64,000 nucleotides of DNA from Cepaea nemoralis (taxonomy: Eukaryota; Mollusca; Gastropoda; Stylommatophora; Helicidae). Positions 1 through 10,995 of this stretch are shown here, piece by piece; positions within the stretch are counted from its first letter, which is position 1; each line of letters opens with the position of its first letter. The position numbers were made by a program, and so were the translations under genes. Where the stretch lies: the NCBI GenBank assembly GCA_014155875.1, contig JACEFZ010027955.1:26001-90000 (forward strand), in the 5' to 3' direction. The notes below the pieces were generated by a model. The model made no database searches. It was not told the origin of the DNA and was given only the letters and a program-made list of their open reading frames with translations.

Positions 1-993
1 GAGCATTGTTGGATGAAGTTGGAACCGAGACTAATTAACTAACTAACCCATGAGTCGAGCAGTAGATGGTATAATAGGAAGAAAAATGCATGGGAGTCAT
101 CATTGGAGACAAGCAATATGTACGAAGGGAGAAGTAGAAGGGAGATACCATCAGAGCCACATGAAGAGCACTAGAAGAGAGACGACACATAAGACAATAG
201 CAGCATAAAGCAAGCAGCACCAGTGCCACCCATGGACATGCACGATTAGGAAGATACAAAACAAAGGGCTGAGCAACTTGATGATGATGAAGATGATGAT
301 GATGATGATGATGATGATTTGCTGATGCTGCTCGGCATATTTTCTTATTTGTAATATTATTGTCTATGACGTAGACATGTCTGGCTGGCGAAATTGGCAC
401 ATGAATAAATGAAAGAGAAGATGGCACCTTAAGCGCCGAGGTGTCAATTTTGCCCTTTTCTCATGTTTAAACTTATCTCCCACGGGACCGCAGCCGTGTA
501 ATCAAATATTAACTCTGTCTGTGCCATATGTCCTTGACATGGCGCAGTAGTTAAGACTTAAGAATGCTTGACACTTGAGAGACAGGCATAGATCACCATT
601 GTTTGCCTCTAGATGGGACACAAAGGACAGAATAAACACACGCAGAAGCATCATCATCTAGCTACTTCAACACCATGCACGTGCGGGCCAGGCAAACAAA
701 CTAGTGAATATGTTCTGTAGGATTGTCCACTTTACTGTGAACTAAGAAAGATATACTGGCTAGGTGAATCAACTGTAAACTTCAAGCTGTGTAGGTGTAA
801 AGCGGAACACTAAGCACGTCCGTGCTCATCATCTCGCATGAAGGTGTGATTATCTATTTATACTAAAGAAAGACGCAGCAGCAGCAGGAGTAGTAGTAGT
901 TGCAGCAGTCATATCTATGATATACCTCAATAACAGAAAGTCTGATTAAGAATGTATTTACTTCTATGCCTTGTCAATTTGTATATTCTAAAC
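1..993. other. No gene; intron-like sequence with short GAT and CAG/TAG repeats
   Basis: No exon, RNA gene or recognisable element is seen. There is a short imperfect GATGAT run at about 280-318 and a GCAGCAG/TAGTAG run at about 870-906. The 130-residue minus frame over 35-427 includes a histidine run from that repeat and has no domain. Confidence 0.5.
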
Positions 994-1107
<114 letters not shown>

Positions 1108-1162
1108 TGGCTGAAAGGATACAAGCACTCGCTCTTAAGCTTCCGGTGCGCCATTGGTAAGA
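1108..1162 (+). repeat. SINE B head fragment
   Basis: The sequence TGGCTGAAAGGATACAAGC followed by GCTCTTAAGCTTCCGGTG matches the tRNA-like 5' part of SINE B seen in reverse at 48868-49090 and 59757-60045. Only the first 50 bases are present, next to the GACA repeat. Confidence 0.6.
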
Positions 1163-1312
1163 GTTCATTCCCTACATTGCCATTAAGTAAAACTTAAACG
1201 TTGATATCTTCTTCACAGATCAATGTCAAACTTATGAGCGTAACATGGCCTGTAAAAATCAACCTGGAATTGATAGCAATGTCCTGCAAAGGACATGCAC
1301 AAATTGTGAATA

Positions 1313-1497
1313 TATACTTTGTATATTCTCAACTGCCGGTCTTTCTGGCCGAGGGGTTACAACACTTTCTCTGTAATCCCGTTTATCACTCAGAGTCTCG
1401 TAGAGTCTACGAGACTCTGAGTGATAAACGGGATTACAGAGAAAGTGTTGTAACCCCTCGGCCAGAAAGACCGGCAGTTGAGAATATACAAAGTATA
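1313..1497. repeat. Perfect 90-bp-arm palindrome with 5-nt spacer
   Basis: Arms 1313-1402 and 1408-1497 are exact reverse complements around GAGTC at 1403-1407. The left arm consists of host flank (1313-1322), a SINE target duplication (1323-1334) and the first 68 bases of a SINE A copy. The right arm is an inverted copy of all of these. Confidence 0.95.
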
Positions 1498-1641
1498 GTG
1501 ACTTGCGGGATAACTGAGCCGGCCGCTCAGAAAGCAATGGCAAACTACTGAGCGTAATCTTGCCAAGAAATCAACATACCGCTGAAAGATGCTGCTGTTG
1601 ACAGCGATGTCCTGTGAAGGATATGGGAATTTAAAAAAAAA
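1335..1641 (+). repeat. SINE A copy with 12-bp target duplication and internal inverted duplication
   Basis: A tRNA-derived SINE begins GCCGGTCTTTCTGGCCGAGG and ends CCTGTGAAGGATATGGG plus an A-rich tail. The 12-bp direct repeat ATATTCTCAACT flanks it at 1323-1334 and 1642-1653. The segment that carries the tRNA B-box in the sister copy (4219-4459) is missing and is replaced by an inverted copy of the SINE head plus flank. Confidence 0.88.
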
Positions 1642-1653
1642 ATATTCTCAACT

Positions 1654-1940
1654 ATATACGTATATTACTATCTTGAATGTTTCTTAAGCAAGTTGAGAAT
1701 GATACATATAAACCTGACACACTACCTATAACGTATATATTGAAGAATCATTTGAAAATCCATACAGATGATCACTGCTGTGAATATGAAGACGCGTAAA
1801 TAATAAAAATAAATAAAATAGCACAATGTAATGCAGCTTCACATAACAGAATATATGTAGACGTGGAATATCATCTCTCCACATAAAAAGCGGAGAAGCA
1901 GGAGGAGAAGGCATACAATGTGAAGTAGGAAAATAAGAAG

Positions 1941-1992
<52 letters not shown>

Positions 1993-2860
1993 CGCATATA
2001 ATACAGAGAGTTTCGACAACAGAGCTACAAGGTTCCTATTTTCATCTTCCCCGACTTTATTATCTAGCATAAATTACGCAAGAAATTTCCACAGGAAACT
2101 ACCAATCAAATTTCATTTCAGGTTTTGAATTCTTAAACGCAGCAATATCCGTTGTTTACTTCGCTGACTTCAATTTCGCAAGTTCATATTTTCCCTCTCT
2201 CGATTTGTTAACTTTTTTTCCTTCTTATTCTGTCTGTTTCTGATCCTCTCTGTAGATTCGTGCTGTGATGTGTAAGCAACAACTAGAAACGACTACTAGC
2301 TGTCTGAACAAAATCACAAGTGCTGATTTGCATTCATAGAATTATCAGAAATAAGTGAGGATTAGAGGACGCACAGGACAACATAAACGTGTAAAACTAT
2401 AGATACCATTCCGGAATATGAACCTGTCACCTCCAAAAGACGACAGCGCCTCGCTGACGAACCATGTGTATTTTGACTCATGGCCAACTCAGTACCGGTA
2501 TGACAGCTATAGATGTCTATTGTTATATTGTCTCGTGTGTACTCTGCCGTCTCCGTGGCAAAGACCTTACGGACGCTATTCGTAACTAGTCTAGTGTCTC
2601 CTGCAACTATTTATGGTTGTGTATTGATTTAATTGTCCTGCATTCTCTTTTTTTATGTGGTGGGATCTTCTTTCACATCTACATATACAGGACAACCCTC
2701 ATGTGTATGTGTATTCACATTTTTCTTTCTTGTATGCGCAAATATGGAGATTGTATGATTCGTATGTGCATTCTCTAATGATATTATTTTAAACTCAAGA
2801 CAATAACCTTTCATGATGAAGATGCTTGCAAACTGATGAGAAAGACCCTTGACTTGTGAA
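1654..2860. other. No gene; (CA)n(TA)n microsatellite and a SINE A head fragment
   Basis: A (CA)n run at 1942-1972 is followed by (TA)n at 1973-1992. A diverged SINE A head is at about 2546-2590 (CTCCGTGGCAAAGACCTTAC). Nothing else is recognised. Confidence 0.6.
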
Positions 2861-3048
2861 AAATATATTGGAAACAACAAGCTGCCATAAATATTGATAA
2901 TGAAGTAGGTCCATATCAGTATATTAAGAGAGGTGTACGACAGGGATGTGTACATGTTCTTACATCTTTTTTCCCTATACAATGAAACTATTCTTTTTAA
3001 TTTAGAAGATATGAAAGGAATCACCATTGAGGGACATACAAAGGTAAG
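2860..3048 (+). mobile_element. LINE family 1 fragment, reverse transcriptase region
   Basis: Frames around 2897-2960 give DNEVGPYQYIKRGVRQGCV, matching DNEVGQYQPIKRGVRQGCV of the minus-strand copy at 12548-13530; RGVRQGC is reverse transcriptase motif B. The same copy resumes at 3836 after two later insertions (a fold-back mariner and a SINE), so the original element runs 2860-5003. Confidence 0.8.
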
Positions 3049-3051
3049 TTA

Positions 3052-3588
3052 ATAAGTAAGTCACAAATGGCTGTAGAAAAATAACTAAATATGATAACAA
3101 CTTGAAACCAGTTTATTTTTATACATACATTGTCACTTTATTTCTCAATATAATTTCCACCAACATTGTTGCACTTATCCCATTGTTTTATCAGTCCTAC
3201 CAAACCGGTTGCACATAATTGAGGCTCTGTTTTCTAAACCACGTTTTCACTTCACATTCAACTTTGGCGTCATCGCGAAATGTCTCCCGCCAAGGTGTGT
3301 TTTCAGTGTTTATGCTGATAAAGCGGTGCACAGCTGGGTAGAAAACGTTACAAGGGCACGTCAATAAATAAGTCACACAATTCTGTGGGATGGTAGGTCA
3401 ATGTAAAAAAAAGCTCGCAGTTCTATGCAGCCGATTTGGGAGGACTGATAAAACGATGGCATAAGTGCATCAATGTTGGTGGAAATTATGTTGAGAAATA
3501 AAGGGACAATGTATGTATAAAAATAAACTGGTTTCAAGTTGTTATCACATATAGTCATTTTTTCTACAGCCATTTGTGACTTACTTAT
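3052..3588. mobile_element. Fold-back mariner derivative, TA target duplication
   Basis: Ends ATAAGTAAGTCACAAATGGC and its exact complement are flanked by TA (3050-3051 and 3589-3590). Similarity between the inverted arms extends about 180 bp inward. On the plus strand the right arm codes for GGLIKRWHKCINVGGNYVEK and a stop; on the minus strand the left arm codes for LVGLIKQWDKCNNVGGNYIE and the same ending. Both are the carboxyl end of a mariner transposase. The element is therefore two inverted mariner 3' ends joined head to head. A further end-like sequence, ATAAATAAGTCACAC, sits internally near 3364. Confidence 0.85.
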
Positions 3589-3593
3589 TAATT

Positions 3594-3835
3594 TACCCTC
3601 GTATAGAGGTTAGCGACTTTTCTCCGTAATCTCGTATACTCTCGTAGGTAACGTGACGACGGTGAGAATCAGCAGTGGTTCGAACCGCGTCGGTAACTTA
3701 CGGGGTAAGTCAGCCGGCCGCTCAGAAAGCAATGGCAAACTACTGAGCGCAATCTTGCCAAGAAATCAACAATCAGCTGAAAGATGCTGATGTTGACAGC
3801 AATGTCCTGTAAAGGATATGCAAGCAAACAATTTT
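3594..3835 (+). repeat. SINE A copy
   Basis: Contains a B-box-like GTGGTTCGAACCGCG, the core GCCGGCCGCTCAGAAAGCAA TGG and the ending CCTGTAAAGGATATGCAA. It inserted beside the fold-back mariner inside the LINE family 1 copy. It closely resembles the minus-strand copy at 23990-24235. Confidence 0.88.
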
Positions 3836-4218
3836 AACATCAATAACATTTGATATCAGGATGATACAGAATGATATGCAGATAACGAACAGCATCTGTA
3901 ACATTTAGTAGATGCTGTTATAGTAAACAGTGAACAATTAGAGTTAGAATTAAATTGTAATAAGAAACAGATTAGGTCGTGGCCAAGAAGAAAGAAATAC
4001 CACAATAAGGGTTAGAATTAAATTGTAAGAAGACAAAGATTAGGTTGTCTCTGGGAAGAAAAAAATACTGCAAAGCATACGGGTAAATGGGAATAGTCAT
4101 AAACAAGTGAATCGGCACAACTATCTCGAACAATCATAATATCTGTTGGGAGGTGCCTTGAAGATATGACACCAAAAATCGCTATGGCGAAGGTAGCCTT
4201 TTGCAAGATGCAGAACAT
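3836..4218 (+). mobile_element. LINE family 1, middle segment
   Basis: Decayed reverse transcriptase sequence (DTE-YADNEQ region, then LVDAVIVNSEQLELELNC) in the order seen at 12995-13520. A tandem duplication of about 65 bp is present (GTTAGAATTAAATTGTAA at 3945 and again at 4010). It ends at MAKVAFCKMQN, where SINE A interrupts it. Confidence 0.82.
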
Positions 4219-4459
4219 TTTTTTTTTCATATCCTTTACAGGACTTAGCTGTCAACACCAGCATCTTTCAGCTGTATGTTGATCTCTTGGCAAGATTACG
4301 CTCAGTAGTTTGCCATTGTTTCCTGAGCGGCCGGCTCAGTATCCCGCAAGTCACGAGCGGGGGTCGAACCGCCTCAGCTCTCGCTCCGCTACGAGACTCT
4401 GCGTGATAAACGGGATTACAGAGAGAAAGTGTTGTAACCCCACAGCCAGAGAGACCGGC
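4219..4459 (-). repeat. SINE A copy inserted in LINE, 11-bp target duplication
   Basis: Full-length minus-strand SINE A: T-run (the tail), then the complement of CCTGTAAAGGATATG, core, B-box (GGCGGTTCGACCCC) and head ending GACCGGC. The direct repeat ATGCAGAACAT is found at 4208-4218 and 4460-4470. Removing the SINE and one repeat restores the LINE frame (KMQNI joined to LTNKK). Confidence 0.93.
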
Positions 4460-4896
4460 ATGCAGAACATACTGACCAATAAAAAGATGTCAACTGCAAA
4501 AAGAAAAAGAGCGATGAGATGCTACATAGAACCTGTACTTTTGCATGGATGTGAAACGAGGACGATGAGCCAAAAAGCTGAACACCGTCTAATGGCAGCC
4601 GAAATGCCGTTTGTGAGAAAACTTCAAAGAATACCATGGACAGAGAGATGAAAATAGTAGATTGATTAGAGAAATTAGACGTAGACAGTCACAACGTTTG
4701 GTCACGTTATGAGACGAAATAATTTAGAGAACTTGGTGACAACTGGGGAAGAGAACAAGGGGAGGGTAGAGAATTAAATACCTGGAAAGCTTGGCCATGT
4801 GGCATGGTCGAAACAGGAACACAGAGCTGAACCGCAACTCTGGTGATCGATTGACATGGCGAGACATGACATCCCACGCTTGTCGGCATAGCACAA
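4460..4896 (+). mobile_element. LINE family 1, 3' segment
   Basis: Codes for LTNKKMSTAKRKRAMRCYI and LLHGCETRTMSQKAEHRL, the conserved YGCETW-type block after the RTE-like reverse transcriptase, then the C-terminal region equivalent to REIRRRQS...GHVMR and the closing SRHDIPRLSA. It ends directly in a (GAT)n tail. The LINE is 5'-truncated and not functional. Confidence 0.87.
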
Positions 4897-4928
4897 GATG
4901 ATGATGATGATGATGATGATGATGATAA

Positions 4929-5003
<75 letters not shown>
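4897..5003 (+). repeat. (GAT)n microsatellite, LINE 3' tail
   Basis: About 35 GAT units with one or two interruptions, starting exactly at the 3' end of the LINE family 1 copy. Short GAT tails follow the same LINE end at 12055, 35150 and 44432. Confidence 0.93.
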
Positions 5004-5004
<1 letters not shown>

Positions 5005-5346
5005 CTTCATCCCGAAGATAACTTTTGCTGCAGAATGTCAATCAAGAAGAAATCTATCAAGGTCGTAACGTGAGGTGGTTGAGGACATATGTTATATGGG
5101 AGATGAAAAGAAGCAGCAGACGAAAAGGAGAATATATTGACTGTTATGTCACTATATGTGAGGCTCTCTGGGACATGAGCTCTAAGATCGTTGGGCCGAG
5201 GCGGGAGCTGTCAAGTCAATTAATCGACATCAATAGTTAGAATGTGGCAGTTTGTATTGAATATTGGAGCGGCCAGAAAAATAGTTACGTTAAGTGCACG
5301 AGTAATGTTTTCTAAACACTGTATATTCACTGGTGAGTTTATTCAT
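5004..5346. other. No gene seen
   Basis: Sequence between the LINE tail and the 23-bp array. No exon or element recognised. Confidence 0.5.
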
Positions 5347-6244
5347 GAGGAGATCGGGGCACCTATATGGAGGAGATCTGAGCACCTATATGGAGGATAT
5401 CGGAGCACCTATATGGAGGATATCAGAGCACCTATATGGAGGATATCGGAGCACCTATATGGAGGAGATCAGAGCACCTATATGGAGGATATCGGAGCAC
5501 CTATATGGAGGATATCGGAGCACCTATATGGAGGAGATCGGAACACCTATATGGAGGAGATCGGAGCACCTATATGGAGGTTATCGGAGCACCTATATGG
5601 AGGAGATCGGAGCACCTATATGGAGGAGATCGAACACCTATATGGAGGATATCGGAGCACCTATATGGAGGAGATCGGAGCACCTATACCTATATGGAGG
5701 AGATCGGAGCACCTATATGGAGGAGATCGGAGCACCTATATGGAGGAGATCGGAGCACCTATATGGAGGAGATCGGAGCACCTATATGGAGGAGATCGGA
5801 GCACCTATATGGAGGAGATCGGAGCCACCTATATGGAGGAGATCGGAGCACCTATATGGAGGAGATCGGAGTACCTATATGGAGGAGATCTGAGCACCTA
5901 TATGGAGGAGATCGGAGCACCTATATGGAGGAGATCGGAGCACCTATGTGGAGAAGGTCGGAGCACCTATATGGAGGATATCGGAGCACGTATATGGAGG
6001 ATATCGGAGCACCTATATGGAGGATAACGGAGCACCTATATGGAGGAGATCGGAGCACCTATATGGAGGAGATCGGAGCACCTATGTGGAGAAGGTCGGA
6101 GCACCTATATGGAGGAAATTGAAGCACCTATATGGAGAAGGTCTCAGCACCTATATGGAGGAGATTGGAGCACCTATGGAAGAGATTGGAGCACCTATAT
6201 GGAGAATATATCAGCACCTATAAGGAGGAGATAGGGGCACCTAA
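5347..6244 (+). repeat. 23-bp minisatellite, about 39 units
   Basis: The unit is GGAGCACCTATATGGAGGAGATC. Main variants carry ATATC or GAAGG in the last part; one 29-bp unit (near 5690) and a few short units occur. Because 23 is not a multiple of three and the unit has no stop, all three plus frames stay open, giving repeated IGAPIWRRSEHLYGGDRSTY (23-residue period). I read this as non-coding. Confidence 0.95.
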
Positions 6245-6434
6245 AAGATATAAACTGGAATACACTGATGGTCATCAGCACACAGCATACACAGATTTAA
6301 CAAACCAGTTTTATCTTGCCGTCCTGTCCATAGCTGGCAAAATACTCACAGAAGTACGCTTCTGGATCAGCAGACGGTAATAATTTCCTTCTGCGGAATA
6401 TATTACTGCGCCACGTCGCAGCCTGACACTTAAC

Positions 6435-6437
<3 letters not shown>
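6245..6437. repeat. Dispersed repeat H, copy 1 (6340-6432)
   Basis: The stretch around TTCTGCGGAATATATTACTG and CCTGACACTTAAC is similar to 8350-8435 (TTCCGCGGAATATATTCTTC, CCTCACACTTGATG). Unclassified. Confidence 0.55.
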
Positions 6438-6504
<67 letters not shown>

Positions 6505-6770
6505 AGAGGGTGGGATGGAATGAGAGAGAGAGAGGAGATGATGGATATAGAGGGGAGGGGGAAAGAGGAGGGGAGAAAGGGGAGGAGAGAGCGGGGAGGA
6601 GAGAGAGGGAGGGAAAGGAAAATTGAAAGGGGGAGAGAGTGAGGGAGAAGGAAATGGAGATGGTGAGAGAGAGAGAGAGGGAAATTGAGAGGGAGCGGGA
6701 GAGCGAGATATGGAGAAATGGAGAGGGAGAATCAAATGGAGAGAAGGAGGATATATATATATATCCCTCT
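6438..6770. repeat. (GA)n microsatellite and GA/GGA-rich tract
   Basis: A pure (GA)n run occupies 6438-6500, followed by about 260 bp of imperfect GA/GGGA purine sequence and a short (AT)n at 6750-6763. Confidence 0.95.
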
Positions 6771-7231
6771 CTCTTTAATTCCATTTAATAACCTGTAATT
6801 CCCATGTTCACGCGCTTGTTAAACGAACTGCGAAAAAAAAGTCTTCCAGATAACTAAACGTAAAAACAAACAATTTCCTGGATAAAAACACAAGGAAGAT
6901 ATTCTACACTTCTCACATACAAACACACACTTCTGGCATATTAATACACACTTCTCGCATATAAACACATATTTCTCATATACAAACACATACAAACACA
7001 CAAAACGTATACTGCTGTTGCTCCACAATCTTGGATGGATGTTCCAATTGAACCACAAAGCGTCTCTACTCACTTCAGAAAAGGGCGGTGGGTTTAATTA
7101 TTAGTAAAAAGCTTACCGACAGTTATAGTTACCGACAGTGACACCATAAGCGTTTACTTTTTAATAAGACCGAACTAATTCACAAAATCCTATATCAATA
7201 TGCACTAAGCTTCCTTTGGCAATTATTTAAA
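6771..7231. other. No gene; short 22-bp tandem at about 6905-6995
   Basis: Four diverged units of a CTCGCATATAAACACACACTT-like sequence are seen. Nothing else is recognised. Confidence 0.5.
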
Positions 7232-7412
7232 TATAACGCAAGACAAAGCGAACTGCTAAACATACTTCATGTTCCTAAGTCTAGAACAGACTTATACAAA
7301 ACAAACTGTGCGTACTCTGCAGCTCAGCTGTGGAACAATCTTCCACAAGAAATCAAAGACACCAACAATCCATATACATACAGTCGCAACCTATTTGAAA
7401 ATTGCATACTAC
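7232..7412 (+). mobile_element. LINE family 6 (CR1/L2/Jockey-like) C-terminal fragment
   Basis: The frame reads ELLNILHVPKSRTDLYKTN, then CAYSAAQLWNNLPQEIKDT and SRNLFENCIL. The pattern P..RT..., A..LWN.LP.EI, F...L is the common carboxyl end of many non-LTR retrotransposon polyproteins. It stops at a poly-C run (7415-7430). No upstream reverse transcriptase remains. Confidence 0.72.
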
Positions 7413-7430
7413 ATGCCCCCCCCCCCCCCC

Positions 7431-7932
<502 letters not shown>

Positions 7933-8029
7933 TTCTCATTCTCTCTCTCTCTCACTTACTCTCTAAAACTGTTTAGATTTCTTATTTTGCCTCTCAAAAG
8001 CTGACAGTCAATATTAATAATCTAAATGT

Positions 8030-8315
8030 TGTTAGAGATGCTAAGACACAAAGACAACTTATCATAAACATCAAAAAGAGGCAGTCCTCATTTGTTTGCC
8101 ACATTATGAGAAGATAAAACACTAGAACACATTGTGACAGCCGGAAAGATATGTGGCAAGAGAGATGAGGGAAGACAACGAGAGAAAACTCGTGGCACGA
8201 CACGGAAGAGTGTTAGCAAGCGAACCGATACATGCCTTTGGAGACCGCAAGTTGTGGAGAAGCATGGTCGCCTCTTTCAGTCAGCAAGACACTTGGTGAT
8301 GGTGATTTACCCTTC
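8030..8315 (+). mobile_element. LINE family 3, 3' end fragment
   Basis: The sequence matches 54160-54445: AAGACAACTTATCATAAACA, TTGCCACATTATGAGAAGA, GAACACATTGTGACAGCCGG, CGCAAGTTGTGGAGAAGCAT. This is the C-terminal region (RQLI.NI.KR.S...HIMRR..LEHIVT.GK) of an RTE-like LINE. It is decayed and frame-broken. Confidence 0.78.
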
Positions 8316-9037
8316 CTCTGCTGCCTCTTTCTGACAAACTACGTATAGGACAACGCATCGGGGTCAGGAGCAGGTAATCGTCTCCTTCCGCGGAATATAT
8401 TCTTCCGCCACATCATAGCCTCACACTTGATGCTATTCTTTATAGGGCCGGAATCAGCGTACGTACGCAATATCTTTTCTTTAACATTTCTTCTCTGAAG
8501 CAGACGCGAATAATCCTCCTTCTCTATCTGAATCCTGAACCAATATTTGCACTAAGAGACGAGACACCCCAAGCATGATTCTTCCACAAATATCCTATTC
8601 CAGAATCAATCATCGAACGTTAGCATAAGGATTCTCAAACCAGTATGCCACGTCCCCAGAAAAAGTGAACGTTAGCATAAAGATTATCAAACCAATGTGC
8701 CGCGTCTCCCACTAAATGTGAAGGCTACCATAAGGATTCTCAAATTAGTAAGTCATGTCCCCAACGAAAAGACGTCCGAATAATTGATCGAAGGCTGTGT
8801 GCTTTGGTAGGTAGAGAACAGTGTGGGGTGTGTGTGGGGGGGGGGGGGAGATGACGGACCATGAAGAGGAGGCACCAGAATCTGACTGACCACTGAAAGT
8901 ATTGCTGGAAATCTGGGAGTGCTTTCATAACCTATTTACTGCAGTCTTGTCTTGTCAAGAGTCTAGTAGGAGGGAGTAAAGAGTAGAGAAAATAGATGGG
9001 GAAATATTATAGCAAACTGAAACGGGGCATTGCTAGT
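8316..9037. repeat. Repeat H copy 2, a 3-unit 52-bp tandem and a poly-G run
   Basis: Repeat H copy is at 8350-8435. Three diverged units starting GAACGTTAGCATAAGGATTC are spaced 52-53 bp at about 8615, 8667 and 8720. A G run lies at 8838-8851. No gene seen. Confidence 0.6.
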
Positions 9038-9111
9038 ACTGGCACTTTACCATCTTGACAAACGATAGTTTGTTACATAATGCTTCAAACAAGCAACCTT
9101 GCAACATGATC

Positions 9112-9154
<43 letters not shown>

Positions 9155-9155
9155 T

Positions 9156-9243
<88 letters not shown>

Positions 9244-9334
9244 CCTGCCTAGTTTACCCCAGAGAAAAGGTAACGTCAATACATCTGGAACAAGCCAAGT
9301 TGCAGAAGCTGCTGATCAGCAAAGCAATGCTCTA
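9038..9334 (+). repeat. Dispersed repeat D, copy 1, with internal (CTGT)n(CT)n
   Basis: Ends match copies at 24746-25105 and 35207-35511: ACTGGCACTTTACCATCTTG at the start and CTGATCAGCAAAGCAATGCT at the end. A (CTGT)n(CT)n microsatellite (9113-9240) lies where copy 3 has only ATCCCTATCTCAGCCTG. Unclassified, non-coding. Confidence 0.8.
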
Positions 9335-9886
9335 CCTGTATGTGAAATGTATGGGTAAGCTTATAATATACACTTCAGTTGTATGCAACATATATAGATA
9401 AACTTTCTCCAATCAGAGATGTCACCATATCTACTCGTCAACATGTTCTTCTATTTCTCCTGGTCTCACACTCTTTACTTGATGCATACAGACAAACTTT
9501 GAAACACAGACACACATTCAGACAGACCAATTTAGATTGTTATAGTTAGCCAAAGAGAATTACACAAATGTAGACAGACGGACTTGGGTAGTTTGACTTA
9601 CACAGATAACGTTAGACAGGCGGACTTAGATTGTTAGACCTTCAGGCTTAGGCAGACAAAAATTTGATAGGCAGGCACACTTCGATAAGCAGGAGGGAAA
9701 CTTTGATAGTCAGAAAAATTTAGAAAGACAGCCAACAGAGAGGCTTAGACAGGCAGTCACAAAAACAGGCTTAGACATACAAACAGACTTAAAGACGAAC
9801 GAACAGACAGATGGAAGTATGCATAGATATGTATACAGACTGACAGACAGATGGAGGGATGTATGACTGCATGGATTGTTACCATC

Positions 9887-9890
<4 letters not shown>
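9335..9890. other. Degenerate GACA/GGCA-like sequence, no gene
   Basis: From about 9490 the sequence is an eroded AGACAGAC/AGGCAGAC pattern. No exon seen. Confidence 0.55.
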
Positions 9891-9923
<33 letters not shown>

Positions 9924-10034
9924 GGGAGTGAGGGAGGGAGGGAGGGAGAGAAGAAGGAAAGGAGAGAGGGATAGATAGATAGCTAGCTAACCAGATAGAC
10001 AGACGGACGGACGAAGGGACGAACGGAAGGACGG

Positions 10035-10109
<75 letters not shown>

Positions 10110-10186
10110 GAGTAGGCAGGCAGGCGGCCAGCCAGAGTGGGATTGGGAGGGACGGACAGGCGGATGGAATGAGAGACGGACGGAGG

Positions 10187-10241
<55 letters not shown>

Positions 10242-10276
10242 GGACGGACAGACAGACAGACGGACAGGCAGGCAAG

Positions 10277-10314
<38 letters not shown>
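9891..10314. repeat. Compound (GACA)n, (GGAG)n, (GA)n, (GGCA)n microsatellite
   Basis: Runs in order: GACA 9891-9924, GGAG 9927-9950, GA 10037-10109, GACA 10190-10262 and GGCA 10266-10314, with related short motifs between. Confidence 0.95.
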
Positions 10315-10315
<1 letters not shown>

Positions 10316-10995
10316 ACGTTCCTTTATAAAAATTTTCTTTCTTTAATCAATGTTTAGTCTGTTCCCGCAACTTAGTCAAACTGGATGGTTTTTAGTCCAT
10401 TTTCTAAACTATTGTGGTAAATACACAAACCTAATCGAGAGAGGTAAAATACCTCAGAAAGAACATAAAAATAAGAACACCGCTGAGTGCACCAGAAATT
10501 AGGTGAACTTTCAACCATTCCTGTAATGAAGTCAGGCAGACCTACGAAATTGTATTAGAAAGATAACGGTGTTTCCTGCTCTAGGCCGAGAAGGCACGCG
10601 TAAGCGTGAGTCAATGTTTGCGTGGTTTATTTTATCTGTGCGCTAAGTTTGAGGTTACACCGGTGCAGCATTAAAAAGGTGCGATAGATAGATGGTTCAA
10701 ACTGAAAACAGGAGAAGGATAGTACCTGGTTGTGAGTGTCAGTCATATCCTATGGGATAGCCCGGGATTCTGTTTCGATTATATCTCTTTACCTAGCTCA
10801 GGCACGGTTCAGTAAGTATTACTTGAGTAAGGCAATTGGTCACAGCACGGGAAAGTGTCGACTGGCGCTCCCCCTCTGGGAATGGGGTTGAGGTCTATTG
10901 ACAATGAGATATCTAAAACCTATAAACAGAGGGGAATTACCAGCCTAGGCCAATCCTACCCCGTCCGCATGTGCTGTGTTGAATCTATTATGGTT
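10315..10995. other. No gene seen
   Basis: Moderately complex sequence without recognisable exon, RNA or element. Confidence 0.5.

Noticed and set aside
5242..6223. Overlapping 261, 186 and 228-codon plus frames
   Set aside because: All three phases of a 23-bp tandem repeat; no unique domain.
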